DNA of 64,000 nucleotides from Duganella guangzhouensis (lineage in GTDB: Bacteria > Pseudomonadota > Gammaproteobacteria > Burkholderiales > Burkholderiaceae_D): contig NZ_WKJK01000016.1 of NCBI RefSeq assembly GCF_009674535.1, positions 62,001 through 126,000 on the forward strand. Direction: 5' to 3'. Position 1 is the first letter of the stretch; each line of letters begins with the position of its first letter. The notes under the pieces were generated by a model, which saw only the letters and a program-made list of their open reading frames with translations, made no database searches and had not been told where the DNA came from. Below, one piece after another: positions 50,255 through 58,368 of the stretch. The translations under genes and the position numbers were made by a program.

Positions 50255-51028
50255 TTAGTGCGACCACGCCAGCATGTTCCAAGTGACGCCGATACGCACA
50301 TCTGTTTTTAACTGCACTAGTTGTCGAGAAAGATACAGCATTTCTCGTTCTTTTCGTAGTGTTTCTCCAAGGGTATCTTTCAGAATGCCAGCGCCGGCCA
50401 TAATCCCGTCCAGAGTGCCGTAAGTACGCAACAGTTTGGCGGCGGTTTTGACGCCGACCTTGGACACGCCGGGAATGGAATCGGTGACATCGCCCATCAG
50501 CGCCAGCAGATCCGGCAGCTGATCGGGCGGCACGCCCCACTTCTTTTCGACCCAGCCGTGATCATGCCATTCGGACTTGAAATGGTCCCAGACGCGGGCA
50601 CCCTGGGCGATCAGGCAATGCAAATCCTTGTCGGTGCTGGCGACGGTGGCTTCGCCGCGTCCCTCGGCCAGCCAGCGCAGCACCACGGTGCCGATCACAT
50701 CGTCGGCCTCGACTTCCGGCAGCGACACCGGATGCATGCCGATGCCGCGCAGCTTGTCGTAGAAAGCTGGCAGCGCGTCGCGCAACGGCTGCGGCATTGG
50801 CGCGCGGCCCTCGCGGTAGCCTTGGTAAAGATCGTGGCGCCAGGTGCGGCCGCCGAAATCGAAGGCCGGCAGCAGGTGGGTCGGTTCGTGGTCGTTGACC
50901 AGGGTGCGGAACGAGGACAGCGCGTGGCGCAGCGCGATCTCGGCCTTTTCGGGGCTATCAGGTTCGGGGCTGGCTTCGTAGACACGGCGCACAATATTGA
51001 GGCCGTCAATGGCAAGGAGTCTACCCAT
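50255..51028 (-). CDS. 5'-3' exonuclease/flap endonuclease-like protein
   Basis: A 257-residue protein of the PolA-exonuclease/FEN family. It shows LLAIDGLNIVRRVYEASPE, LLPAFDFGGRTWRHDLYQGY, the metal-binding LPEVEADDVIGTVVLRWLAE and STDKDLHCLIA, GDVTDSIPGVSKVGVKTAAK (helix-hairpin-helix) and LLRTYGTLDGIM. The size matches stand-alone proteins such as E. coli Xni rather than the PolA domain. It probably processes DNA flaps during repair or replication. ATG 51040, four codons upstream, is an alternative start. It is followed by the degenerate receiver gene. Confidence 0.87.
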   Translation of the reverse strand: MGRLLAIDGLNIVRRVYEASPEPDSPEKAEIALRHALSSFRTLVNDHEPTHLLPAFDFGGRTWRHDLYQGYREGRAPMPQPLRDALPAFYDKLRGIGMHPVSLPEVEADDVIGTVVLRWLAEGRGEATVASTDKDLHCLIAQGARVWDHFKSEWHDHGWVEKKWGVPPDQLPDLLALMGDVTDSIPGVSKVGVKTAAKLLRTYGTLDGIMAGAGILKDTLGETLRKEREMLYLSRQLVQLKTDVRIGVTWNMLAWSH

Positions 51029-51179
51029 GTTCAACTTCATCCGGGCTTTGGTCAAGCCGCCATTCTACCCGACCAGACCGCCATTACCGCATGAGGCAGC
51101 GCAAGGCGGCGGCGGAGCGCGCTTGCGGCGCGCTGCCGGCGGCGTACCATGGACTCCTGTTTTCGCAAAGGAGAAAGCC

Positions 51180-51401
51180 ATGTGGCCCACTATGTCCCTT
51201 GAAGAGTTCCTTGCCAATCCACTGGCCGCGATCCGCGAAATCGCCGCCTCGGAGAAAATTTATTTCATCACCGAAAACGGCGAGCCCATACTGGACGTCC
51301 GACCGTGGCGCTCCGGGCCGGATGAAAAACTGCGCGGTAGCGTGCTGTACTGCGGTGATGTTGTCACGCCGGCGGAAGATCCGTTCCGCCAGGCTGAATA
51401 A
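51180..51401 (+). CDS. Phd/YefM-type antitoxin of a decayed PIN-toxin pair
   Basis: A 73-residue protein, MWPTMSLEEFLANPLAAIRE...IYFITENGEPILDVRPW...LRGSVLYCGDVVTPAEDPF. The N-terminal part resembles the Phd DNA-binding unit (a helix, then FITENGEPILDV). The C-terminal L-R-GSVL...D...P-x-EDPF is the toxin-wrapping tail of Phd/VapB-type partners of PIN toxins. AAAGGAGAAA gives a strong ribosome-binding site. The expected VapC-type gene downstream survives only as a 3' fragment, so this antitoxin is orphaned. Confidence 0.7.
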   Translation: MWPTMSLEEFLANPLAAIREIAASEKIYFITENGEPILDVRPWRSGPDEKLRGSVLYCGDVVTPAEDPFRQAE

Positions 51402-51510
51402 CGATCCCGCCGACCGCATCATCGTGGCCACCGCCATGCAGCTGAACGTCCCGCTGGTGACCATCGACGCCGCCATGCGGGCCTACCCGCATGTGCAAAC
51501 GATCTGGTAG
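51394..51510 (+). pseudogene. PIN-domain (VapC-type) toxin, 3' remnant
   Basis: The frame overlapping the antitoxin end reads NDPADRIIVATAMQLNVPLV, then TIDAAMRAYPHVQTIW and TAG. This is the last third of VapC-type PIN ribonucleases: D-P-x-D-R-x-I-x-A-T-A with a catalytic Asp, and V-T-x-D with another. The first 80-90 residues, with the remaining acidic residues, are missing and there is no start codon. The antitoxin stop lies inside the remnant, so the deletion joined the antitoxin end to the toxin C-terminus. It cannot make an active nuclease. Confidence 0.75.
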
Positions 51511-51525
51511 GCGCGAATCGAGCGC

Positions 51526-51675
51526 TTACAGGCCGGCGCCGCCAGGGAACAGTTGATCGGCCAGTTCACGGATCTTCTTGTCGGCATCGATAAACTTGCC
51601 GGTGTTCAGGCCAGCGCGGTTGGCGTCATACAACGCTTCGCCAACCGGCTTCACCGTCTGAGTAATCGCGCTATT
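51526..51675 (-). pseudogene. 3' remnant of an unidentified gene behind the glutathione S-transferase gene
   Basis: On the minus strand an open stretch of 49 codons without ATG reads NSAITQTVKPVGEALYDANR, then AGLNTGKFIDADKKIRELAD and QLFPGGAGL before TAA. The composition and codon use look protein-coding. It starts within the stop region of the GST gene and ends 15 bases from the PIN remnant on the other strand, tail to tail. I read it as the C-terminus of a gene whose front was lost in the same rearrangement. The family is not recognised. Confidence 0.45.
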
Positions 51676-52342
51676 TCAGCAGCTCATAGGGGCCGCCGCG
51701 TTCGAGCGCGCGCTGGAAGGCTGGGCGGGCGTGGATGCGTTTGAGGAAGGCCATCAGCTTAGGTCGGCTGTCGTTGAGGCCGGCGCGGGCGGCGGCAGCT
51801 TCCAGCGGGAAGCTCATCTGGATGTCAGCGGCGGTGAATTCGCTGCCGGCAAACCAGGCTGACTTGCCCAACTCGGCTTCCAGATAATCCAGGTGCGTGC
51901 TGATCTGCGGTTGGATATAGCTGCCCTTGACCTTTTGCGCAATGCCGCGCGCGATCGGCTTGACGAAGAACGGTGCCGGGCCGCTCTCGACGCGGTCAAA
52001 GATCAGCTTCATCAGCAGCGGCGCCATCGCCGAGCCTTCGGCATAGTGCAGGAAATAACGCCAGCGGCGACGCTCCTCGCTGCCGGCCGGCGGAATCAAG
52101 CGGCCATTGCCGTACGTCTCGATCAGATACTCGACAATCGCGCCCGACTCGGCCACCACCGCCTCGCCATCCGTAATCACCGGCGACTTGCCCAACGGGT
52201 GAATCGCCTTCAACTCCGGCGGCGCCAGCATGGTCTTGGGATCGCGCTGGTAGCGCACGATTTCATACTCCAGCCCCAGCTCCTCCAACAGCCACAGCAC
52301 CCGCTGCGAACGTGAATTGTTGAGATGATGGACAACGATCAT
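51671..52342 (-). CDS. Glutathione S-transferase
   Basis: A 223-residue GST. The thioredoxin-like domain shows VHHLNNSRSQRVLWLLEELG (with Asn/Ser near the usual catalytic position), AIHPLGKSPVITDGEAVVAE with the cis-Pro, and SGAIVEYLIETYGNGRLIPP. The helical C-terminal domain shows GSEFTAADIQMSFPLEAA. Subfamily and substrate cannot be named; the motif set resembles bacterial GSTs acting on thiol detoxification. It is divergent from the glutamate-synthase-like gene. Confidence 0.9.
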   Translation of the reverse strand: MIVVHHLNNSRSQRVLWLLEELGLEYEIVRYQRDPKTMLAPPELKAIHPLGKSPVITDGEAVVAESGAIVEYLIETYGNGRLIPPAGSEERRRWRYFLHYAEGSAMAPLLMKLIFDRVESGPAPFFVKPIARGIAQKVKGSYIQPQISTHLDYLEAELGKSAWFAGSEFTAADIQMSFPLEAAAARAGLNDSRPKLMAFLKRIHARPAFQRALERGGPYELLK

Positions 52343-52491
52343 GGTGGATATCCCGAAAAAAGAACGGCCGTGCGCCGCAAACCGCTAGCTTAGCATTGTT
52401 GCCGCCACCGTGCCCGCTCCCGCCAAGCGGATATGGATTCCGTCGGGAAACAGCAGTACACTGATATTTCAGAGCCGCCGCCGGAGAGTAC

Positions 52492-54105
52492 ATGAATCTG
52501 CTGTCACCGCGTTACCTTGCCTTTAATGCCTCGGTTGTCACCCTGCTGGCCTCGCTGGCCCTGCACGCACCGTGGGAAATCGCCGCCGTCGCCGCCGCGC
52601 TGACCATTGTCGGCATCACCGACCTGCTGCAAACCAAGCGCGCGCTGCGCCGCAATTACCCGATCCTGGCGCACTTCCGCTTCTTCTTCGAATCGATCCG
52701 CCCCGAAATCCGCCAGTACTTCCTGGAAGACGACATGGTGGCCGAACCGTTCTCGCGCAACCAGCGCAGCATCGTCTACCAGCGCGCCAAGCAGGACACC
52801 GACAAGCGCCCGTTCGGCACCCAGCTCGACGTCTACGCCGCCGGCTACGAATGGATCAACCATTCGATCGCGCCGGCGCCCGAACAGCACCACGACTTCC
52901 GCATCGAGATCGGCAACCATCCCGACTGCCGGCGCGCGCAACCGTATTCGGCCAGCGTGTTCAACATCTCGGCGATGAGCTTTGGCGCGCTGTCGGCCAA
53001 CGCCATCCTGGCGCTGAACGGCGGCGCCAAACAGGGCGGCTTCATGCACGACACCGGCGAAGGCAGCATCAGCCCGCACCACCGCCAGAACGGCGGCGAC
53101 CTGGTGTGGGAAATCGGCTCCGGCTACTTCGGCTGCCGCAATGCCGACGGCACCTTCTCCGAGGAGCGCTTCGTCGCCAACGCCACCGCGCCGCAGGTCA
53201 AGATGATCGAGCTGAAGATGTCGCAGGGCGCCAAGCCCGGCCACGGCGGCGTGCTGCCGGCGGCCAAGATCACGCCCGAGATCGCGCTGACGCGCGGCGT
53301 GCCGATGGGCCAGGATTGCGTGTCGCCATCGCGCCATTCAGCCTTCAGCACACCGATTGAAATGCTGGAATTCATCGACCGGCTGCGCGAGCTGTCGGGC
53401 GGCAAGCCGACCGGCTTCAAGCTGGCCATCGGTCACCCATGGGAATTCTTCGGCATCGTCAAAGCCATGCTGGCCACCGGCATCGTGCCCGACTTCATCG
53501 TGGTCGATGGTGGCGAGGGCGGCACCGGCGCCGCGCCGGTCGAGTTCACCGACCATATCGGCACGCCACTGCAGGAAGCGCTGCTGCTGGTGCATAACAC
53601 GCTGGTCGGCGCCAATCTGCGCGACAAGATCAAGATCGGCGCCTCGGGCAAAATCATCACCGCGTTCGACATCGCGCGCACGCTGGCGCTGGGCGCGGAC
53701 TGGTGCAACTCGGCGCGTGGCTTCATGTTCTCACTGGGCTGCATCCAGTCGCAAAGCTGCCATACCGACCGCTGCCCGACCGGCGTCGCCACCCAAGACC
53801 CGTCGCGCCAGCGCGCGCTGGTGGTGCCGGACAAAATCCAGCGCGTGGCCAACTTCCACGAGAACACCATGAAGGCGCTGGCGCAGCTGATCGCCGCCGC
53901 CGGCATGACGCATCCATCGCAACTGCGTCCGCGCCACCTGGTGCGGCGCATCTCGTCCAACCAGGTCAAGCTGGCCTCGGCGCTGCTGCCCTATCTGGAG
54001 CCGGGCGAGCTGCTCGACCCAAGCCAACTGGCGCGCCTGCCGCCAGTGTTCGGCCAGTACTGGCCGATGGCGCAAGCGGAATCGTTCGATCCGTATTGCG
54101 GTTGA
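52492..54105 (+). CDS. FMN-binding glutamate-synthase-family protein
   Basis: A 537-residue protein related to the synthase domain of glutamate synthase large subunit. It has an N-terminal hydrophobic anchor (FNASVVTLLASLALHAPWEI...) and then the TIM-barrel: FNISAMSFGALSANAILALN, GGFMHDTGEGSISPHHRQNG, KPGHGGVLPAAKITPEIA, and DFIVVDGGEGGTGAAPVEFT for FMN binding. The iron-sulfur Cys cluster is GCIQSQSCHTDRCPTGVAT (three Cys). The glutaminase domain is absent, so it cannot use glutamine by itself; the true reaction is not established. It stands alone. Confidence 0.88.
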   Translation: MNLLSPRYLAFNASVVTLLASLALHAPWEIAAVAAALTIVGITDLLQTKRALRRNYPILAHFRFFFESIRPEIRQYFLEDDMVAEPFSRNQRSIVYQRAKQDTDKRPFGTQLDVYAAGYEWINHSIAPAPEQHHDFRIEIGNHPDCRRAQPYSASVFNISAMSFGALSANAILALNGGAKQGGFMHDTGEGSISPHHRQNGGDLVWEIGSGYFGCRNADGTFSEERFVANATAPQVKMIELKMSQGAKPGHGGVLPAAKITPEIALTRGVPMGQDCVSPSRHSAFSTPIEMLEFIDRLRELSGGKPTGFKLAIGHPWEFFGIVKAMLATGIVPDFIVVDGGEGGTGAAPVEFTDHIGTPLQEALLLVHNTLVGANLRDKIKIGASGKIITAFDIARTLALGADWCNSARGFMFSLGCIQSQSCHTDRCPTGVATQDPSRQRALVVPDKIQRVANFHENTMKALAQLIAAAGMTHPSQLRPRHLVRRISSNQVKLASALLPYLEPGELLDPSQLARLPPVFGQYWPMAQAESFDPYCG

Positions 54106-54108
54106 AGC

Positions 54109-54405
54109 TCAGGCGGGAAACGGCACATAGCCGCGCCGGATCGCCCACTCGCGCAGCACGGCGTTAATGCCCTGCTGCCAGTCGTCACCCTGGCGCTTGA
54201 ACGCATCGATGGTGGCGGCATCGAACTCCATCGTCAGCGTCACCATCGGCGAGCCGGGTGGCGCCAACAAGCGCGCCCGCCACGGCCGAAATTGCGCCAG
54301 CTCTTCTTCCGTCAACGGCTGCGCGTCCGGATCGGACAACGCCGCCGCAGTAATAGCCGCCGACTCCTCTGGCGTCGACAGAATGATTTTACTTTTGTCC
54401 AACAT
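54109..54405 (-). CDS. brnA: BrnA-family antitoxin
   Basis: A 98-residue antitoxin. The acidic N-terminal half (STPEESAAITAAALSDPDAQ) is the toxin-binding part. The C-terminal ribbon-helix-helix-like part (MVTLTMEFDAATIDAFKRQG, DDWQQGINAVLREWAIRRGY) binds DNA. As is normal for brnTA, the toxin gene comes first and overlaps this gene by 17 bases. BrnA blocks BrnT and represses the operon. It looks intact. Confidence 0.88.
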   Translation of the reverse strand: MLDKSKIILSTPEESAAITAAALSDPDAQPLTEEELAQFRPWRARLLAPPGSPMVTLTMEFDAATIDAFKRQGDDWQQGINAVLREWAIRRGYVPFPA

Positions 54406-54658
54406 ATCGACACTCCTCCTCTGGACTCGCTTTGCGCAAACTTATGATACGCCTCATATCGCCGCGATCCACAAACGTCACATGATATAAACGATATCCA
54501 ATTAGACCTATCGCACACTCGCGAAGTTCCATATAAGCATACCGGTCGTCAGTCCAAACAACCGCGTTGTCCCAGTCAAACCCAGACGCGGCCGACAGCG
54601 AAATGCCGTGCTTGCGCCGGTTGAGCTTGTCTTTCTTGGGATCGAAGGTGATCGCCAT
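54389..54658 (-). CDS. brnT: BrnT-family ribonuclease toxin
   Basis: An 89-residue toxin with the standard BrnT pattern ITFDPKKDKLNRRKHGISLS, FDWDNAVVWTDDRY, GLIGYRLYHVTFVDRGDMRR and IISLRKASPEEECRY. BrnT is a RelE-like fold that cuts RNA and is stress-induced. All core segments are present, including the R-x-I-S-x-R-x-A end, so it is probably functional. It is the only complete toxin-antitoxin pair in the window. The 96 bases behind it hold no recognisable feature. Confidence 0.9.
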   Translation of the reverse strand: MAITFDPKKDKLNRRKHGISLSAASGFDWDNAVVWTDDRYAYMELRECAIGLIGYRLYHVTFVDRGDMRRIISLRKASPEEECRYVGQK

Positions 54659-54754
54659 TTCATCTTATCCGCAGAAATTGAGAAATCAATCATCTGCGGA
54701 CAAGACTAAAACGGACGGCAGCGGGCGGCTTTGCGCCGCCGCAGGGGATGGGAC

Positions 54755-55030
54755 TTAGCGCTGCACGTGCAGCTTGATGACGCGCTGATGCGGGGTGGCG
54801 GGGTTGGACTTGGTCGGCGTGGTGTCGCACGAGCCGCAGCTGGAGCAGCCGCCACCATCGTCGCCGCAGCCGGACTTGAGGTTGAAGACCTTGGACAGCT
54901 TGGCCTCATCGTAACCGCGCTTGCTCAGTGCAATAACAATCTGACGCCGCAGCGCCTCCGGCAAGTACTTGGTGCAGAAGTGCGCCAGTGCCGCGATCAC
55001 AATCAGTGCAACGATAATCTCTTGCCACAT
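54755..55030 (-). CDS. FeoB-associated Cys-rich membrane protein
   Basis: A 91-residue protein with one N-terminal membrane segment (WQEIIVALIVIAALAHFCTK), a basic helix (LPEALRRQIVIALSKRGYDE), and a Cys cluster SGCGDDGGGCSSCGSCDTTP containing four Cys. A basic tail follows. It starts 1 base after the feoB stop, with GGGAGG in front, so it is part of feoAB. DUF6587/FeoB-associated Cys-rich proteins occupy the place of FeoC; the Cys cluster may bind iron or sense redox, which is inference. Confidence 0.8.
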   Translation of the reverse strand: MWQEIIVALIVIAALAHFCTKYLPEALRRQIVIALSKRGYDEAKLSKVFNLKSGCGDDGGGCSSCGSCDTTPTKSNPATPHQRVIKLHVQR

Positions 55031-55031
55031 A

Positions 55032-56936
55032 TTAGCCTCCCACAAGGGCCAGCGAAATCCGGTAAGTCAGGAACGAAGCGATGTAAGCCAGCGCGAACAT
55101 ATAAGCGGCCATCAGCAACGCATAGCGCGTGCTGCCGGTCTCGCGCCGCACCACCGACAAGGTCGACATGCACTGCGGCGCAAACACATACCAGGCCAGC
55201 AGCGACAGCGCGGTCGGCAGCGCCCACGACGAGGCGATGATCGGCTCCAGCGACTGCGCCAGCTCTTCACCGGTCTGCGACAGCGCGTACACCGTGCCCA
55301 GCGCGCCCACCGCCACTTCACGCGCGGCCAGGCCCGGCACCAGCGCGATGCAGATCTGCCAGTTGAAACCAATCGGCGCGAAGATGTATTCCAGACCACG
55401 GCCCAACAGGCCGGCCAGGCTGTAGTAAATCGGCGGATGGGTCGCGCCTTCCGGTGCGCCCGGGAAGGAGCTGAGGAACCACAGCAGCACCATCAGCGTC
55501 AAAATCACGGTACCAACGCGGGTCAGGAAGATGCGCGCGCGCTCCCACAAGCCCAGCGCCAGATTCTGCATGTGCGGCCAGTGATAGGCCGGCAGTTCCA
55601 GCATCAGCGGCTGCTTCTGGTTGGCGCCCAGCGTGCGCTTGAAGAAGTAAGCCACTGCCATCGCCGAGAAGATGCCGGCGAAGTACAGCGCAAACAGCAC
55701 CAGCCCTTGCAGGCTGAGGAAGCCATACACTTCGCGTTCCGGAATGAAGGCGGCAATAATCAGCGCATACACCGGCAGCCGCGCCGAGCACGTCATCAGC
55801 GGCGCGATCATGATGGTGACCAGGCGGTCGCGCGGATTCTGGATGGTACGTGCCGCCATCACGCCCGGAATCGCGCAGGCAAAGCTGGACAGCAGCGGAA
55901 TGAAGGCGCGGCCCGACAGACCAACGCCACCCATCAGACGATCCAGCAGGAAGGCCGCGCGCGGCAGATAGCCGCAGTCTTCCAGCACCAGGATGAAGAA
56001 GAACAGGATCAGAATCTGCGGCAGGAACACCAGCACGTTGCCGGTGCCGCTCAGGATGCCATCCACCACCAGCCCGCGCAGCACGCCGTCCGGCATCAGG
56101 TCGCGCACCACGCCGCCCAGATGGTCGACGCTGTCTTTGATGAAGTCCATCGGCGGCGCGGCCCAGGTGAACACCGCCTGGAACACCAGGAACATCAGCA
56201 CCGCCAGGATGATCGGGCCGACCACCGGATGCAGCACCACGTTGTCGATCTTTTCCGACAGCGTATCGTCGGTATGCGCCGGCGCGCTGACCACCAGGTC
56301 GAGGATGCGGCGCACTTCGCGCTGCGTGTCTTCCACGCTGACGGCGTCGATGGCCGACAGCGGATGCGGTTTGCTTTCGGCCAGTGGCCACATCTGGTCC
56401 AGCGCGCGCAGCAGCGACTTCTCGCCGCCGGCCTGCACCGCCACGGTTTCCACCACCGGCATGCCCAGCTCTTTGGACAGCCGCTCGGCGTCGATAATGA
56501 TGCCGCGCTTCTTGGCCACGTCGACCATATTCAGCGCCAGGATCATCGGCAGGCCCAGACGTTTAATCTCCAGCACCAGGCGCAGATTCAGACGCAGATT
56601 GGTGGCATTAACCACGCACACCACCACGTCCGGCGCCGCCTCGTTGGCACGCAGGCCGGCCACCACGTCGCGGGTGATTTCCTCGTCCGGGGTATGGGCG
56701 CTCAGACTATAGGCGCCCGGCAGGTCCAGCACGCGGAAGGCGTTGCCGCCACCGGTGGTGAACGCGCCTTCCTTGCGTTCGATGGTCACGCCGGCATAGT
56801 TGGCGACCTTCTGGCGCGCGCCGGTCAGACGGTTGAACAGCGCGGTCTTGCCGCAATTCGGATTACCCAACAAGGCCATCATCGGCGCCCGGGACAACAC
56901 TTGCGCTTGTGGCGCCACGTTTTCTACTGCACCCAT
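55032..56936 (-). CDS. feoB: Ferrous iron transporter FeoB
   Basis: A 634-residue inner-membrane Fe(II) transporter. The cytoplasmic G domain shows G1 LLGNPNCGKTALFNRLTGA, G3 DLPGAYSLSA, and G4 LALNMVD, followed by the GDI helical part. Two gate motifs follow in the membrane region (LLSSFACAIPGVMAARTIQN and the later YVFAPQCMSTLSVVRRETGS). It is shorter than E. coli FeoB (773), as common in betaproteobacteria. It lies between feoA (3-base gap) and the Cys-rich gene, and should be repressed by Fur. Confidence 0.96.
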   Translation of the reverse strand: MGAVENVAPQAQVLSRAPMMALLGNPNCGKTALFNRLTGARQKVANYAGVTIERKEGAFTTGGGNAFRVLDLPGAYSLSAHTPDEEITRDVVAGLRANEAAPDVVVCVVNATNLRLNLRLVLEIKRLGLPMILALNMVDVAKKRGIIIDAERLSKELGMPVVETVAVQAGGEKSLLRALDQMWPLAESKPHPLSAIDAVSVEDTQREVRRILDLVVSAPAHTDDTLSEKIDNVVLHPVVGPIILAVLMFLVFQAVFTWAAPPMDFIKDSVDHLGGVVRDLMPDGVLRGLVVDGILSGTGNVLVFLPQILILFFFILVLEDCGYLPRAAFLLDRLMGGVGLSGRAFIPLLSSFACAIPGVMAARTIQNPRDRLVTIMIAPLMTCSARLPVYALIIAAFIPEREVYGFLSLQGLVLFALYFAGIFSAMAVAYFFKRTLGANQKQPLMLELPAYHWPHMQNLALGLWERARIFLTRVGTVILTLMVLLWFLSSFPGAPEGATHPPIYYSLAGLLGRGLEYIFAPIGFNWQICIALVPGLAAREVAVGALGTVYALSQTGEELAQSLEPIIASSWALPTALSLLAWYVFAPQCMSTLSVVRRETGSTRYALLMAAYMFALAYIASFLTYRISLALVGG

Positions 56937-56939
56937 TAT

Positions 56940-57206
56940 TTATTCCGGTTGAATCGAGACCAGCGCTGCTTCAAAGCGGCGCAATGCAAAGGTGGAGTTG
57001 CCGACCTTGATCGCCAACGGTTCACCGCCCGGCATGCCGCGCTTCAGCATGCGGATTTTTTCACCGGGCACAAAGCCCAGCTCCATCAGGCGGCGCGACA
57101 GGGCGGGGCCGCCTTCGTCGGCGGAGCCAGGGGATATATGAACCACGGTGGCGATCGCGCCAACTTGCAGTGCATCCAGGGTCATCAGGGGAACAGCGTG
57201 CGTCAT
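56940..57206 (-). CDS. feoA: FeoA, small SH3-like partner of FeoB
   Basis: An 88-residue protein with the FeoA fold: LDALQVGAIATVVHISPGSA, LSRRLMELGFVPGEKIRML and GEPLAIKVGNSTFALRRFEA. FeoA binds FeoB from the cytoplasm and is needed for Fe(II) uptake. A TTG two codons earlier extends the frame, but ATG 57206 is more likely. It is the first gene of feoA-feoB-Cys-rich, with Fur-like sites upstream. Confidence 0.93.
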   Translation of the reverse strand: MTHAVPLMTLDALQVGAIATVVHISPGSADEGGPALSRRLMELGFVPGEKIRMLKRGMPGGEPLAIKVGNSTFALRRFEAALVSIQPE

Positions 57207-57287
57207 GAGCAAATCCGGTCAGTGGACGCCGCTGGCTGCGGGCTGCGGCGTGGCTAACGAGGCATTCTCGTCAGATATAAGATAGTA

Positions 57288-57317
57288 GCATTATAAACGG
57301 TAATGCGAATGACTACT
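57288..57317. promoter_or_regulatory. Fur-box-like site on the feoA side
   Basis: GCATTA (57288-57293) and TAATGC (57301-57306) form an inverted repeat. The overlapping GGTAATGCGAATGACTACT (57299-57317) matches the 19-base Fur consensus at 11 positions by hand count. It lies about 80-110 bases upstream of feoA. It is weaker than the site at 57363. Confidence 0.4.
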
Positions 57318-57362
57318 ATTTAGCTTGCATACCGCTGCGGTTTACGGCAGTATACGATTAAT

Positions 57363-57381
57363 GATAATGATTCGCATTAAG
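57363..57381. promoter_or_regulatory. Fur box between feoA and bfd
   Basis: GATAATGATTCGCATTAAG matches the Fur consensus (GATAATGATAATCATTATC) at 14 of 19 bases by hand count. The core is AATG-N5-CATT. It lies 65 bases upstream of bfd and about 157 bases upstream of feoA, so it can serve both divergent genes. A fur gene is present at 29.4 kb. Confidence 0.7.
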
Positions 57382-57446
57382 TAGCTATCAATCATGTCAG
57401 AAAGAACTTAATCCAGCCTTATTCAGCCCAGCCAGAAGGTGCATCA

Positions 57447-57668
57447 ATGATTGTTTGTGTTTGCAACAACATTTCCGACCGCGAAATCCGTCAAGCCATG
57501 GAATTCGGCATCACTTCCATGGAAGAGCTGCGTGGCGCCCTCGGCGTTGCCACCTGCTGTGGCCAATGCTTCTCCTGCGCTGAAGAGATCCTGAACGAAC
57601 ACCTGGCCGCGCAAGCCGCCAGCGAGATTCAGGAAACCGTGCTGAAACGTCCCGTTTTCACTAACTAA
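57447..57668 (+). CDS. bfd: Bacterioferritin-associated ferredoxin
   Basis: A 73-residue [2Fe-2S] protein. The cluster Cys are in MIVCVCNNISDREIRQAMEF (Cys-x-Cys) and ATCCGQCFSCAEEIL (Cys-x-x-Cys). Bfd docks on bacterioferritin and passes electrons that release stored iron. Bfr itself is encoded 1.5 kb downstream on the same strand. The Fur box upstream fits induction under iron limitation. tonB follows after 1 base. Confidence 0.94.
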   Translation: MIVCVCNNISDREIRQAMEFGITSMEELRGALGVATCCGQCFSCAEEILNEHLAAQAASEIQETVLKRPVFTN

Positions 57669-57669
57669 T

Positions 57670-58362
57670 ATGAATACAATGACCTACACGGCGTCGGTAG
57701 ACGACGCCGGCCTGGCGCTGGCGTTCAAGCGCCGCAGCCGCAAGATGGCCCCGCTTGCCGGGATTGTTGTAGGTCACGTGGTTCTGTTTTATCTCGCCTA
57801 TTCCGGCATGCTGCGCACCGTTACGCATGCCATTCTGCCGCAGGTGGTGAACGTCACCTTCGTGGCCTCGCCGGAGCCGCTCAAGACGCCGCCGCCACCG
57901 AAGGAAGTGCCGCTGGTCACGCCCAAGCAGACCTTTGTGCCGCCACTGCCGCAGCTGAACATCGTTCAGACCGAACCGACCATCACGTTGCCGCCGCCAC
58001 AGCCGCGTCCTAGCGAACCGGCACCGGCCAACGCCGTGCCATCGGCGCAAGTGTCACCACCGGCGCCGCCGCAACCGTCGACGCCGAAGACCGTATCGGG
58101 GGTGGAATATATCCGCGTGCCGCAACCGGTGTACCCAAGCATCTCGCGCCGCATGGGCGAGAGCGGGACCGTGACGTTGCGCGTGCTGATCGGGGAAAAG
58201 GGTACGGCCGAACAGGTGACGGTGCAGAAATCGTCCGGCTCGGCCAACCTGGATGAAGCCGGCCGCCAGGCCGTGCTGCGCGCACTGTACAAGCCGCATG
58301 TCGAGGACGGCAAAGCCATCCCCGTGTACGCGCTGGTGCCGATTAACTTCCAGCTCGGCTAA
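57670..58362 (+). CDS. tonB: TonB energy-transducing protein
   Basis: A 230-residue inner-membrane protein. One membrane segment (MAPLAGIVVGHVVLFYLAYS, with the conserved Ser/His pattern seen here as GHVV) is followed by a long Pro-rich periplasmic stretch (EPLKTPPPPKEVPLV, LPPPQPRPSEPAPA). The TonB C-terminal domain follows (PVYPSISRRMGESGTVTLRV, LDEAGRQAVLRALYKP). It transmits motor energy to TonB-dependent receptors, one of which lies at the window end. No exbBD is adjacent; an ExbB/ExbD pair is at 27 kb. Confidence 0.92.
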   Translation: MNTMTYTASVDDAGLALAFKRRSRKMAPLAGIVVGHVVLFYLAYSGMLRTVTHAILPQVVNVTFVASPEPLKTPPPPKEVPLVTPKQTFVPPLPQLNIVQTEPTITLPPPQPRPSEPAPANAVPSAQVSPPAPPQPSTPKTVSGVEYIRVPQPVYPSISRRMGESGTVTLRVLIGEKGTAEQVTVQKSSGSANLDEAGRQAVLRALYKPHVEDGKAIPVYALVPINFQLG

Positions 58363-58368
58363 ACTGCC

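Noticed and set aside
54969..57257. A 762-codon open frame opposite feoB
   Set aside because: Antisense shadow of feoB and feoA; the product is His/Gln/Arg-rich and has no domain. The same holds for long frames opposite lptD, leuS, pntB and the HDOD kinase.
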